Shown in pieces: positions 6,925 to 15,206 of a DNA stretch of 35,588 nt; within the stretch, counting starts at the first letter, position 1, and each line of letters starts with the position of its first letter. Under the pieces are notes generated by a model. It was not told the origin of the DNA, searched no databases, and saw nothing but the letters and a program-made list of their open reading frames with translations. This DNA comes from Scytonema sp. UIC 10036. GTDB taxonomy: Bacteria > Cyanobacteriota > Cyanobacteriia > Cyanobacteriales > Nostocaceae. The DNA lies in contig NZ_WJFC01000131.1 of the NCBI RefSeq assembly GCF_009725235.1, positions 1 through 35,588 on the forward strand, given 5' to 3'. Both the position numbers and the translations under genes were made by a program.

Positions 6925-6961
6925 GTGTTTTGGAATTTATGTCTCAGCCCTTGTAGTATTG
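6925..6961 (+). repeat. 37-base direct repeat, copy 2 (first copy at 2039-2075)
   Basis: Matches 2039-2075 at 36 of 37 positions in the same orientation. It lies 55 bases upstream of the regulator start codon, so it may also overlap that gene's promoter region. Confidence 0.85.
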
Positions 6962-7228
6962 CAAGTTAAGTCAGTCAGCACAATTAAAGTTAACTAGTGA
7001 GAATTGTCATTAGTCATGAGCCATTTGTCATTAGTCACTGATAAAAATTTAAGATATACTACAAATTGTAATAAACTCCTGTTTTCTAGCTACTTAAGAT
7101 AATTCTCATTCTTTATCTTTATATAATTGCCAATACAATTAACCTATGCACTTGATGTAAAAGATTATCGGAAGTTATAAAATTACCCATATGGGTACTT
7201 GTATTTATAAATTTTAGTCATTAATGAA

Positions 7229-7367
7229 ATATAGCAGTCCTAAATGATTTACAAACACCTCTTCCTTGTCCTCCTTGTCTCCCTTGTCTCCCTTGTCTCC
7301 CTTGTCTTCCTTGTCTCCCTTGTCTTCCTTGTCTCCCTTGTTTGGATCTCAAATAGGATTGCTATAT
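7229..7367. repeat. 139-base element with 13-base inverted ends enclosing a minisatellite
   Basis: ATATAGCAGTCCT (7229-7241) and AGGATTGCTATAT (7355-7367) are inverted repeats matching at 12 of 13. Nearly all of the interior is the 9-base tandem array at 7264-7341. MITE-like in form; no coding capacity. Confidence 0.6.
7264..7341 (+). repeat. 9-base tandem repeat (CCTTGTCTC, about 8.7 copies)
   Basis: Eight full units and two thirds of a ninth, with unit variants CCTTGTCCT, CCTTGTCTC and CCTTGTCTT. There is no spacer, so this is a minisatellite and not a CRISPR array. Copy number is likely to vary between strains. Confidence 0.9.
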
Positions 7368-7380
7368 GTTCAAAAACAAT

Positions 7381-7408
7381 GTAAAGACGCGCCTTAGCAC
7401 GTCTCTAC
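7381..7408. repeat. Short palindromic repeat (GTAAAGACG...CGTCTCTAC)
   Basis: Nine-base arms (7381-7389 and 7400-7408) match at 8 of 9 around a 10-base centre. This 'gtagagacg...cgtctctac' hairpin is a widespread cyanobacterial intergenic repeat. No T-run follows, so a terminator role is doubtful. Confidence 0.6.
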
Positions 7409-7603
7409 AAGGATTGTAAACATTTGGTTTCAAAACTATGCAAGAAACTAGTACAACGCGGCGGAAATAAAGCAACCATTTCAAACAGGCAAAAGCCTTG
7501 ATATACAAAAATTTTGACTTTTGACTTTTGACTTTCGCCTTGCGGTACTAGCTTTGATAAAAGTTCAAGGGTCTGATATTTCTAGCAACAGCAAAAATGA
7601 CTA

Positions 7604-8875
7604 TTACTGGTTGCACGCTGCATTGTTAGCCGGAGTTGCATCAGGATAAAAAGTACGGACACCGCCTTCTCTTCTCACAAAGATAGCTGTAAAGCTTCTA
7701 CTGTCATCCGTAACGCTTAAATTACAAACCTGGTTTGTAGTGCTTGTGTTGGGGTTGTTTTTATAAGCTAAAGATGCGATGGATAGAATTTCTTCAGCAT
7801 TGAGGGTGTAAGGATATCCCTTGATGTTAGATCTAGCAGTACCACTACCTACCGTCATGACAACACCCATGGTATAAACCGTATTGGGAATAACTTCTTC
7901 TCTGAATGTGTTATCGTCCAAACGCCCAGCTAAACCCTTTTCCTGAAGCTCTACATAGCGACCAACAAAGTGTAGCCCACCAATAGAACCTCCTGCAACG
8001 GGTTCTCCACAGAATACGTGATCGAAGCCATCTACATTAAACCAAACATCTGTCAAGTCTTCTAAGAACTGTGCATCGGAAGTACGACCGATTTCTAAAA
8101 ATCCACCTACATATGTCTTAACATTAGCTAAGACTGTAGGATTGTTCTGCATTGTAGACTGAAAACTAGAACGGCTAACAACTGTACCAGGTGCGCCACA
8201 AAGATTAACGATCGCTGTGTCAAAGCTATTCAAAGTTGGCGCAGGAGGTGTAACATCTGCTGGGCTACCGTAGGCTAAGCCAGAGACGGGGTTATTAATA
8301 TTGTCAAAGAAAGGCACAGAACCCGATGGTAGGGGGGGAGGAGTGGAAGAACCATAATCGGTAATGACGATCTCATCAATGTTAGTTCTGTTGCCACTTC
8401 CATCAGTCTTGCGAACTTCACAGCGAACTGTACCAGAAATATTGGGAGTAAACTGTGCTGTTTGAAGTGTTGTTGAGGTGGTTGTAATTGTAGAACCAAT
8501 TTGCGTCCAGGAAGATCCGCTATTAGTTGAACACCAAACTCCCCAATTCGTATTACCATCAGAACCAAACTTGGCGTGTTGAATGGTGATAGTCCCAGCA
8601 CCTGTAGTGCGGTCAAATTTCATCGTCACTCTACCGTTGTTGCGAATGCGCGCAGATTTTGCCCCAGTCTTGCGATCGTTTGCCAGATCCCCAATCAGAG
8701 CGTCGTTCATATTCCAAACGCCCGTACCAAGATTGACATCAGCAGCTGCGTAACTGCCTTTAGTGCCAGTCTCAAACCCTTCAGAAATTGTAGCGCTATT
8801 GGCACTAGACACTGAAAAGGAAAGCAGTAGGACAGTTCCTCCTGCTACATTCAAAAGTAAATTTAACTTAGACAT
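7604..8875 (-). CDS. Secreted EndoU-like ribonuclease with N-terminal jelly-roll domain
   Basis: 423 residues from the ATG at 8875; an ATG at 8911 would add 12. Signal peptide: hydrophobic core LLLNVAGGTVLLLSFSVSSA, cleavage likely after SANSA (about 28). Residues 30-175 (EGFETGTKGSYAAADV, GVWNMNDALIG, DRKTGAKSARI, NIDEIVITDY) match the beta-sandwich domain often fused to secreted bacterial endonucleases. A Pro-rich linker (178-184) leads to an EndoU domain: GFDHVFCGE (283-291) and GGLHFVGRY (299-307) carry the two His (286, 302), with Lys352 (NIKGYPY) and Tyr410 (TFYPD) as plausible remaining active-site residues. EndoU enzymes cleave RNA at uridines, leaving 2',3'-cyclic ends. A secreted one could be a scavenging nuclease or an antagonism toxin. 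No immunity-like gene is adjacent. Confidence 0.8.
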   Translation of the reverse strand: MSKLNLLLNVAGGTVLLLSFSVSSANSATISEGFETGTKGSYAAADVNLGTGVWNMNDALIGDLANDRKTGAKSARIRNNGRVTMKFDRTTGAGTITIQHAKFGSDGNTNWGVWCSTNSGSSWTQIGSTITTTSTTLQTAQFTPNISGTVRCEVRKTDGSGNRTNIDEIVITDYGSSTPPPLPSGSVPFFDNINNPVSGLAYGSPADVTPPAPTLNSFDTAIVNLCGAPGTVVSRSSFQSTMQNNPTVLANVKTYVGGFLEIGRTSDAQFLEDLTDVWFNVDGFDHVFCGEPVAGGSIGGLHFVGRYVELQEKGLAGRLDDNTFREEVIPNTVYTMGVVMTVGSGTARSNIKGYPYTLNAEEILSIASLAYKNNPNTSTTNQVCNLSVTDDSRSFTAIFVRREGGVRTFYPDATPANNAACNQ

Positions 8876-9382
8876 ACTGAACTGGGTAAAATGTTTGACT
8901 AAACAATGCATGGGAATACAAGTGGATAACTACACTCAATAGTTGAGCGATCGCATCTAACAAACTCATTTCAAAATGAATTCATAGATGTAAAAAATTC
9001 AGTTTCATATCATGTTCGGTCAATAACCTATAAATTCATTGGTTCGTAGTTGCACTGTCTTTGCATGCATTGCAACCACTAACAAGCGTCCTAGTTTTCA
9101 TCCAAACATGATATTAGACCTCACTCAAAAAATTAGTGAATAACCGCTTCTAATTTCTCATTATTGGATTAAATTTTGATTAATTAATTATTAATATTTA
9201 AAATATTTCTTTCAGAAATTTCCAAGTAAATAAACCACAGCATTTTCTTGAGACATTCATATGGTACGGGGGAGGATACCGTAATAAATTAGAGTGACAT
9301 CCTCACCCGCCCTACAAGACTTACTTTAAGAATCATAAAACAACAAGACTAAATTAAGGGGATATGATATCATCCAATCAAC
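8876..9382. other. Gene-free stretch with one long hairpin
   Basis: About 500 AT-rich bases without a coding frame. An inverted repeat, CGGGGGAGGAT (9267-9277) with ATCCTCACCCG (9299-9309), 10 of 11, lies 74 bases past the 3' end of the small membrane-protein gene. No T-run adjoins it. Nothing else is assignable. Confidence 0.5.
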
Positions 9383-9490
9383 CTATTTTTTCCAAGGTAG
9401 CTTTGTACCCATCTCAGTCATTGCAGAAAATACCAGGTAGAGAATAACGCCACTTGCACTAATAAGAAATATAATAACTTCCCGATCCAT
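9383..9490 (-). CDS. 35-residue single-span membrane protein
   Basis: The minus strand from the ATG at 9490 to TAG at 9383-9385 reads MDREVIIFLISASGVILYLV and continues FSAMTEMGTKLPWKK. One hydrophobic segment (about 5-23) is followed by a polar, basic C-terminus, the build of the small subunits of cyanobacterial photosynthetic and NDH complexes. AAGGA lies 9 bases before the ATG, a good ribosome binding site, and that is the main support for a gene this short. I compared it from memory with PsbM, PsbT, PsbX, PsbY, Psb30, PetG, PetL, PetM, PetN, PsaI, PsaM and PsaX and it matches none. It is isolated, 459 bases from the CDF gene on the same strand. Function unknown. Confidence 0.62.
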   Translation of the reverse strand: MDREVIIFLISASGVILYLVFSAMTEMGTKLPWKK

Positions 9491-9949
9491 GTCTATTCAT
9501 CCTTATGAAATATAAAGTATCTGATTTTTAGAGTACTTGTTCAGTAACGATCGCGCAAGACTAATTCACTTGCGTCTCTACACTAATAATTTGTATCATT
9601 ATTGACAGAAAAGAATATACGTAGGGCGGCGTAAATAATTTTTACGATGTATGCGTTCGCCCTAGGTATGCCGCAGGCATAGACAGCGGAACTACGAACC
9701 GAAAATGGTTTTATGTTTTCTTGCCAACTGACTTGTAAAATTCATCGTTGCTTCTCCTTGGGAATACCGCGTTCTACATTGATAGTAAAAAGTGCTAAAG
9801 ATCCAGATTTTACGTTAATGTCATCTCTTCTATCCTTTGCAGGGAATTTACTTGCAGTTGTGTTAACCAAGTAATATTTTGCTGATGAATTTCTACACTT
9901 TATACCAAACGTTCGGTTTAATTACTAGATTGTCGATTCTAGGTCACTG
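9491..9949. other. Gene-free stretch with palindromic repeats
   Basis: No coding frame. Imperfect inverted repeats lie around 9620-9690 ('tagggcg' ... 'cgcccta', 'tatgccgcaggcata'), of the kind common between cyanobacterial genes. I see nothing else. Confidence 0.5.
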
Positions 9950-10912
9950 TTAAAGCATCGAGATTAAGTCCTGCTTAAATAAAGGATGAATGGAATTTGC
10001 TGTTAAGAATTTACGGTTGGTCAGCTGTAAAGTGACTTCGTGAATGCCAAAAGATTGTTGGAGATGCGATCGCAACTGCGTGAGTAAGCCATGACTTTCC
10101 TCAAAATTTGTACAATCCACAGTGATGTGAGCGCAGAGCATAACTTGCGCCCTGCTAATTTTCCAAACACGGAGTTTTTCAACTTTCACCACTTGAGGAA
10201 AAGATTTTAAAGAAATTTCCACCTTAACCGGATCGATCGATGGCGGTGCATATTCCAAAAGAATCAAAAGACTTTCTTGAAGGAGTGGTAAGGCACTCAA
10301 ACCTGTAAAACCAGCAACAAATAGACTAATAACTGCATCTGCCCACAACCAATTCCAAAGATGAATCGCCACAGCCGCAAGAATGACACCCAAGGAACTC
10401 GCAGTATCCGCGATGACATGAAGCAAAGCCCCTCGAAGATTCAAGTCATTATGAGAATGAGGATGAAGCAAAGTGATGTTTAGCAAGTTGACGATTAAAC
10501 CGATTGTTGCCACCACCAACATTGGTAAGCCTGAAATCCCTTCAGGGCTATGAAGGTGATGAATTGCCTCCCAACAGATAAAAAGAGCAATGACAAGCAA
10601 ACTCAAACCATTTGCCAAAGCTGCTAAAATTTCAATTCGGCGATGACCAAAAGTTGCCCTGCCAGTAGCGGGTTTCTGCGCCAACCAACTCGCAAGTAAC
10701 GAGATTCCCAAAGCTGCTACATCAGAGAGAATGTGTTCTGCATCTGCCTGTAAAGATAGGCTACCACTCCACAAACCCACGCTCCACTCGGTTACGAAAA
10801 ACCCAACAAGCAAAAATATAGTTATTGACAAAATCCGAGTTTTTTGCGGGTTAGAAGCCACTTTTGTTACACCATCTGCACAAGCGCATTCACACCTTTG
10901 AATTGAAAGCAT
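9950..10912 (-). CDS. Cation diffusion facilitator (Zn/Co/Cd efflux, CzcD/ZitB type)
   Basis: 320 residues from the ATG at 10912, with AGAGG 9 bases upstream; a TTG one codon earlier is possible. Six membrane spans (about 29-48, 52-77, 95-117, 128-150, 160-182, 190-215) are followed by the cytoplasmic CDF dimerisation domain (about 225-295). The metal site is complete: DAEHILSD (57-64; His60, Asp64) in span 2 and HVIAD (165-169; His165, Asp169) in span 5, the HD-HD set of zinc-preferring members. A His-containing loop (HPHSH, 150-154) precedes span 5. The N-terminus carries CECAC (7-11), which could bind metal and is unusual. It should export Zn, Co or Cd in exchange for protons. No metalloregulator gene is next to it. 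Confidence 0.92.
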   Translation of the reverse strand: MLSIQRCECACADGVTKVASNPQKTRILSITIFLLVGFFVTEWSVGLWSGSLSLQADAEHILSDVAALGISLLASWLAQKPATGRATFGHRRIEILAALANGLSLLVIALFICWEAIHHLHSPEGISGLPMLVVATIGLIVNLLNITLLHPHSHNDLNLRGALLHVIADTASSLGVILAAVAIHLWNWLWADAVISLFVAGFTGLSALPLLQESLLILLEYAPPSIDPVKVEISLKSFPQVVKVEKLRVWKISRAQVMLCAHITVDCTNFEESHGLLTQLRSHLQQSFGIHEVTLQLTNRKFLTANSIHPLFKQDLISML

Positions 10913-11238
10913 CAATCACAACCTCTGTGTAAATTATATTTTTGAAAAAGAATCTATATTTTTAGCATAATAGCGCCCACCAGTAATATTTGTCGTGGGT
11001 ACTGCTTAATAACTGACGCTTGAGGACGAAGCACAAGTTCCTTGATTTCTCTGCCAACGTATGGAAAGCCTCAGTAATTTCACGCTTTTCTAGAGAAAAA
11101 TTGTTATAAAAATTATGTAATTTCATCAGGACTTTATAAAAAATTTATTAAGCTTTTCTTCATTACTACATATTATTTTGGATGAGAACACTATTTTATT
11201 TACACTCAGTGTTTTAGCCTAAAAAGCAAAGGACTGTC
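10913..11238. other. Gene-free AT-rich stretch between divergent genes
   Basis: Holds the promoters of the divergent CDF and PEP-CTERM genes. Very AT-rich from 11090 to 11200. No defined promoter motif or repeat stands out. Confidence 0.4.
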
Positions 11239-11916
11239 ATGCTCCATCCGAAAGTCACATGGCTCATTCCCGTAGCCTTAACTTTACTTGGTTTTGGCTC
11301 AAATGTACAAAAAGTAACTGCACAGACTACAGAAAATATTTATGAATTTAGTATTACCTACGACGCATTAGCCATCTTTGGTCCTGTCTTTAACGAGGAA
11401 AAAAACATTCTAGATGTAGCCGTTCTAGGTGACAGTATTGGTGATGCCCCTTTCGGATTAACTAAGTTTGATAGCAGAACTTACGGGCAGTTTGACGATC
11501 GCGGAACCCAAATATTCAGCAGATTTGATGCAGATCCATCCGTATTTGGCGTAGAAGGCAACCTTCGTGGCGATCGCTACTTTGGTGGTTCCAACGAGTT
11601 GTTTGGAAGAGCAAGCGATAGCGCTGTCATCGATCTGGTGCAACAGACTATCGTAGGTGGTGGTATCATAAATGTCACTGGTGGAACAGGTATATTCGAG
11701 AACGCCACAGGCTTAATCACGTTTACTCAAGAAGACAGACTGACTCCAAGCTCAACTGATGGTCCCTTAACGTCTAGGGGTGTCGCTGTGCTAAATTTCT
11801 CTATACGGACTCCTCAAAGAGTTCCAGAACCAGCCGCCACAACAACATTAGTTACCTTAGGTGTGACTGGAGCAGCTTTGTTGCTACGTCGAAACCGTCG
11901 TCGGGGTAATTTTTAA
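11239..11916 (+). CDS. PEP-CTERM sorting-domain protein, secreted
   Basis: 225 residues; ATG preceded by AAAGGA about 5 bases upstream. Signal peptide at 1-29 (LIPVALTLLGFGSNVQKVTAQ). The mature part is a beta-rich, Asp- and Gly-rich domain of about 165 residues with no recognised catalytic motif. The C-terminus is a classic PEP-CTERM tripartite signal: VPEP (about 196-199), hydrophobic LVTLGVTGAALLL, and a basic RRNRRRGNF tail. Such proteins are exported by Sec and processed by an exosortase into the envelope or matrix; no exosortase gene is in the window. The glycosyltransferase gene follows 39 bases later on the same strand, which fits an exopolysaccharide or matrix setting. Confidence 0.87.
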   Translation: MLHPKVTWLIPVALTLLGFGSNVQKVTAQTTENIYEFSITYDALAIFGPVFNEEKNILDVAVLGDSIGDAPFGLTKFDSRTYGQFDDRGTQIFSRFDADPSVFGVEGNLRGDRYFGGSNELFGRASDSAVIDLVQQTIVGGGIINVTGGTGIFENATGLITFTQEDRLTPSSTDGPLTSRGVAVLNFSIRTPQRVPEPAATTTLVTLGVTGAALLLRRNRRRGNF

Positions 11917-11955
11917 TAGGAACAGTGTGAGAGCCTTCTCTGTCCTATCCTGAAG

Positions 11956-12978
11956 ATGGGCAATATCGTTGTGGGTGAGGTTGTGTTTTTTAGCGTTGTT
12001 ATTCCGACTTACAATCGCAAGCCAATTTTAGAAAAGTGCCTGCGAGCTATGGAAACTCAGAAACTGACAAATGGTAACCTAGAGACAGCAAGTGGCACCT
12101 GTGTCGAGGGTTACGAAGTTGTTTTGGTAGATGATGGCTCCACTGATGGCACCCTGGAGTGGTTGGAAACACACAAAAGCGAGTTTCCCCACGTGCGAAC
12201 ATTTCGTCAAGACCATAAAGGACCAGCCGCCGCTCGAAATTTGGGTGTAGAGAAGGCAGTAGGCGACACAATCGTTTTTATTGACAGCGATCTAGTTGTC
12301 ACAGAGAATTTTCTACAAGCTCATGCTAATGCACTATCCCAAGGAAAAGAGAAATTGGCAAGCGATAAGCCGGGGGAGGCTTGCACCAAAGGCGAACGCA
12401 TTTTCACTTATGGGGAAGTCATTAATACCTGTAACTTTGACAATCCCACATCTGAACCTTATAAAATAACAGATTTTTCTGCTGCTTTTTTTGCCACAGG
12501 AAATGTAGCGATCGCAAAACATTGGCTAGAAGAAGCGGGGCTTTTCGACACCAGCTTCCAACTTTATGGATGGGAAGATTTAGAATTAGGTGTTCGTCTA
12601 AAAAAACTAGGTTTAAAACTTATTAAATGTCCCGATGCAGTCGGCTTTCACTGGCATCCTCCCTTTAATTTAGAACAAATTCCTCGCTTAATAGACAAAG
12701 AAATTCAACGCGGACGTATGGGCGTTTTATTTTATCAAAAGCATCCCACTTGGGAAGTGCGAATGATGATTCAAATGACTTGGCTGCATCGCTTGCTCTG
12801 GGGAATTCTTTCCCTTAATGGATTTTTGAACGAACGGACAATGGCTCCATTTCTACAGTGGTTGATTCAACAAGGTAAACCGCAATTAGCATTAGAAATC
12901 GCCAGAATTTTCTTAAACTGGTATAACGTTAAAGGCGTGTATGAAGCGTATGGGCAGGGAGTAGGGAGTAGGGAGTAG
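11956..12978 (+). CDS. Family 2 glycosyltransferase
   Basis: 340 residues. GT-A fold: VVIPTYNRKPILEKCL (14-29), VDDGSTDGTLEWL (58-70), AAARNLGVEKA, the metal-binding DxD in FIDSDL (Asp110, Asp112), ATGNVAI, and the acceptor-side motif GWEDLELGVRL (205-215) of the galactosyltransferase-like C-terminal domain. An inverting, UDP- or GDP-sugar-dependent transferase for exopolysaccharide, glycolipid or protein is expected; sugar and acceptor cannot be told. The last six codons (GVGSRE) and the stop are made of a GGGAGTA tandem repeat (12957-12985), so the original C-terminus has been replaced or extended by a repeat. Start uncertain: no SD; a GTG 10 codons downstream is possible. Confidence 0.88.
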   Translation: MGNIVVGEVVFFSVVIPTYNRKPILEKCLRAMETQKLTNGNLETASGTCVEGYEVVLVDDGSTDGTLEWLETHKSEFPHVRTFRQDHKGPAAARNLGVEKAVGDTIVFIDSDLVVTENFLQAHANALSQGKEKLASDKPGEACTKGERIFTYGEVINTCNFDNPTSEPYKITDFSAAFFATGNVAIAKHWLEEAGLFDTSFQLYGWEDLELGVRLKKLGLKLIKCPDAVGFHWHPPFNLEQIPRLIDKEIQRGRMGVLFYQKHPTWEVRMMIQMTWLHRLLWGILSLNGFLNERTMAPFLQWLIQQGKPQLALEIARIFLNWYNVKGVYEAYGQGVGSRE

Positions 12979-13063
12979 GGAGTAGGGAATTTTGTACTTT
13001 ATATTTCGTGTTTTGTCACTATGCCCCATTCCCCATGCGCCATGCCCCATTCCCCAAAATGTG
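12957..13063. repeat. Low-complexity intergenic repeats (GGGAGTA array and CCCCATTCCCCA array)
   Basis: GGGAGTA occurs in four near-perfect tandem units at 12957-12985, overlapping the end of the glycosyltransferase gene. A 'ccccattccccatgcgccatg' array follows at about 13023-13060. Both are typical cyanobacterial repeat families. Confidence 0.75.
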
Positions 13064-13093
13064 CTAACCTTGTATGGTTCACTAATCTCGCAC

Positions 13094-13161
13094 ATCCAAG
13101 GGTTCGGGTGTTTCCTGATATTGGGAAATCCACTTGGATGGAGGTTTAACCCGAATAGGAG
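13094..13161 (+). promoter_or_regulatory. rpsB leader RNA: hairpin plus possible pseudoknot next to the SD (putative S2 autoregulation)
   Basis: Outer stem ATCCAAG (13094-13100) with CTTGGAT (13133-13139); inner stem TTTCC (13111-13115) with GGAAA (13124-13128). The bulge between them contains TTCGGGT (13103-13109), an exact complement of ACCCGAA (13149-13155), which ends one base before the SD AGGAG (13157-13161). Hairpin and pseudoknot together would control access to the rpsB start site. Many bacteria regulate rpsB through its leader; whether this fold is a described class I cannot say. Confidence 0.5.
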
Positions 13162-13170
13162 TTAAAGAAT

Positions 13171-13968
13171 ATGCCAGTTGTTTCATTGGCTCAGATGATG
13201 GAGTCAGGGGTTCACTTTGGGCATCAGACCCGCAGGTGGAACCCAAAAATGTCTCCTTATATATATACGTCCCGGAACGGAGTCCATATCATCGACTTGG
13301 TGCAAACAGCTCAGTTGATGGAAGAAGCGTATACTTATATGCGAGGGCAAGCCGAAGCGGGTAAAAAGTTTTTGTTCGTTGGAACAAAGCGTCAAGCTGC
13401 AGGGATTATTGCCCAAGAAGCGGCTCGTTGTGGTGCTCACTACATCAACCAGCGTTGGTTGGGAGGAATGCTCACCAACTGGACGACCATCAAAACTCGT
13501 GTAGATCGTTTGAAAGATTTGGAACGCCGGGAAGAAAATGGTGCTCTCGATCTACTACCAAAGAAAGAAGCAGCAATGCTACGTCGGGAAATGGCAAAGC
13601 TTCAGAAGTATCTGGGTGGTATTAAAACCATGCGGAAAGTTCCCGATGTAGTGGTGATTGTAGACCAGCGCCGAGAGTATAACGCAGTTCAAGAATGCCA
13701 GAAACTCAGCATTCCCATTGTGTCCATGTTAGATACAAACTGCGATCCGGATGTAGTAGATATTCCAATTCCCGCAAATGATGATGCTATCCGGTCAATT
13801 AAGTTGATCGTGGGCAAACTCGCGGATGCCATATATGAAGGTCGTCACGGTCAATTGGATGTAGAAGAAGAATACGAAGATTACGAAGGCGCTGAAGAAG
13901 ACTTCGACTACGAAGAAAGCGAAACAGATTATTCTGACGCTTTTCCAGATGACGAAGACGACGAATAA
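13171..13968 (+). CDS. rpsB: 30S ribosomal protein S2
   Basis: 265 residues, the usual length for cyanobacterial S2. Family blocks: [20 protein letters not shown] (6-25), the nearly invariant [33 protein letters not shown], and [14 protein letters not shown] with [14 protein letters not shown]. The C-terminal 35 residues are a highly acidic tail ([18 protein letters not shown]) found in cyanobacterial S2 but not in enterobacteria. SD AGGAG lies 9 bases before ATG. S2 joins the 30S head-body junction late in assembly and is needed for S1 binding. The gene precedes tsf, the conserved bacterial order; a structured leader precedes it. Confidence 0.98.
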   Translation: MPVVSLAQMMESGVHFGHQTRRWNPKMSPYIYTSRNGVHIIDLVQTAQLMEEAYTYMRGQAEAGKKFLFVGTKRQAAGIIAQEAARCGAHYINQRWLGGMLTNWTTIKTRVDRLKDLERREENGALDLLPKKEAAMLRREMAKLQKYLGGIKTMRKVPDVVVIVDQRREYNAVQECQKLSIPIVSMLDTNCDPDVVDIPIPANDDAIRSIKLIVGKLADAIYEGRHGQLDVEEEYEDYEGAEEDFDYEESETDYSDAFPDDEDDE

Positions 13969-13971
13969 AAT

Positions 13972-14063
13972 TGAATTGCTAATGGCTAATAGCTAATAGC
14001 TAATTGTTTTTTACCATTAGCCATTAGCCGTTAGCCATTAGCAATTAGCAATTAGCAATTAGC
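13972..14063. repeat. GCTAATAGCTAAT-type repeats forming a large hairpin between rpsB and tsf
   Basis: Tandem 'gctaatagctaatagctaatt' units (about 13978-14004) are complementary to 'attagccattagccgttagcc' and 'attagcaattagc' units (about 14018-14063), with T6 in the loop. The RNA would fold strongly between the two genes and could tune tsf read-through, but the family is a general cyanobacterial intergenic repeat. Confidence 0.7.
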
Positions 14064-14093
14064 TCTTAACCATTAAGTACGAATTGAGGCAAC

Positions 14094-15038
14094 ATGGCGG
14101 AAATATCTGCAAAAATCGTCCAAGAGCTACGCCAGAAAACTGGTGCCGGCATGATGGACTGCAAAAAAGCACTGCAACAAACTGATGGTGATATAGAAAA
14201 AGCTATCGAGTGGTTGCGACAAAAAGGCATTGCAAAAGCCGAGAAGGGAGCAGGACGGATTGCGGCAGAAGGTCTAGTGGACAACTATATTCAACCAGGT
14301 GGGCAGGTTGGCGTAGTCATAGAAGTTAACTGTCAAACTGATTTTGTTGCCCGTAATGATGCCTTCAAAGCCCTAGTTCAAAACTTGGCAAAACAAGCAG
14401 CAACTGCTGACAGTGTTGAGTCATTGTTGGCTCAACCCTATATAGAAGATGAAAGCGTCAAGGTCGAAGATTTTCTCAAGCAAAGTATTGCCCAACTTGG
14501 TGAAAATATTCAGGTTCGCCGATTCACTAAATATGACCTAGCAGAAGGCACACAAGGAGTTATAGACAGTTACATTCACACTGGCGGTCGAGTCGGTGTG
14601 TTGGTTGAACTGACCAGTCAAGCTGAAGCAGGGTCTGGAAACGAGCAACTCCAAACTCTAGCGCGCAATGTAGCCATGCAAATAGCGGCTTGCCCCAACG
14701 TTGAGTATGTCAACGTAGATGAAATTCCAGCGGCAGTTGTCCAAAAGGAAAAAGACATCGAAATGGGGCGGGATGACTTGGGTAACAAACCACAGAACAT
14801 TAAGGAAAAGATTGTTCTAGGACGAATTGAAAAACGCCTCAAAGAAATGACTTTGGTGGATCAACCTTACATTCGCGATCAAAGTATCACCGTGGAGGAA
14901 TTGATCAAGCAAAGCGCAGCACAAGTAGGCGGAAGCGTCCAAGTTCACCGTTTTACTCGCTACGTACTAGGTGAGGGTATTGAAAAGCAAGAAAGCAATT
15001 TTGCTGAAGAGGTAGCTGCCCAAATGGGTACTCAGTAA
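14094..15038 (+). CDS. tsf: Elongation factor Ts
   Basis: 314 residues. N-terminal UBA-like domain [26 protein letters not shown] (2-27), with the family signature [16 protein letters not shown], then [20 protein letters not shown] core ([12 protein letters not shown]), the contact region with EF-Tu. The segments [20 protein letters not shown] and [20 protein letters not shown], each followed by a VRRFTKY or VHRFTRY strand, show the internal duplication of the EF-Ts core. EF-Ts recycles EF-Tu by promoting GDP release. It lies 125 bases after rpsB, consistent with one operon; GAGG about 4 bases before the ATG is a short-spaced SD. Nothing unusual in the sequence. Confidence 0.97.
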   Translation: MAEISAKIVQELRQKTGAGMMDCKKALQQTDGDIEKAIEWLRQKGIAKAEKGAGRIAAEGLVDNYIQPGGQVGVVIEVNCQTDFVARNDAFKALVQNLAKQAATADSVESLLAQPYIEDESVKVEDFLKQSIAQLGENIQVRRFTKYDLAEGTQGVIDSYIHTGGRVGVLVELTSQAEAGSGNEQLQTLARNVAMQIAACPNVEYVNVDEIPAAVVQKEKDIEMGRDDLGNKPQNIKEKIVLGRIEKRLKEMTLVDQPYIRDQSITVEELIKQSAAQVGGSVQVHRFTRYVLGEGIEKQESNFAEEVAAQMGTQ

Positions 15039-15072
15039 ATGACTCTCTTCACCTAAAAGATTTCCATTAAGC

Positions 15073-15097
15073 GTAGGGTGGGGACTGCCCACCTTAC
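15073..15097. repeat. Hairpin downstream of tsf (GTAGGGTGGG...CCCACCTTAC)
   Basis: Ten-base arms (15073-15082 and 15088-15097) match at 9 of 10 around a 5-base loop, 35 bases after the tsf stop. It could end or stabilise the rpsB-tsf message, but no T-run follows and the sequence belongs to a dispersed repeat family. Confidence 0.5.
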
Positions 15098-15206
15098 AAA
15101 AATGTTTATTAATATATTAAGCTAGTGTCCTTAAACAAATTTATCCTACAATAATTAAGTGCATTTGTACCATATTCGGTTCAGATGGGCGATAAATAAT
15201 AAAAGT

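Larger units (their letters stand above)
6962..7603. other. Gene-free, repeat-filled stretch
   Basis: About 640 bases with no coding frame. It contains scattered 'gtcattagtcat' repeats (7008-7040), the terminal-inverted-repeat element at 7229-7367, a hairpin at 7381-7408 and repeated 'cttttga' units near 7515-7535. Confidence 0.6.

Noticed and set aside
7264..7341. CRISPR-like array
   Set aside because: Units are 9 bases, contiguous and without spacers; it is a minisatellite and no cas gene is present.
13094..13139. tRNA or rho-independent terminator at the rpsB leader
   Set aside because: No cloverleaf or T-arm consensus, and no T-run after the stem; the complementarity to the SD-proximal bases fits a leader better.
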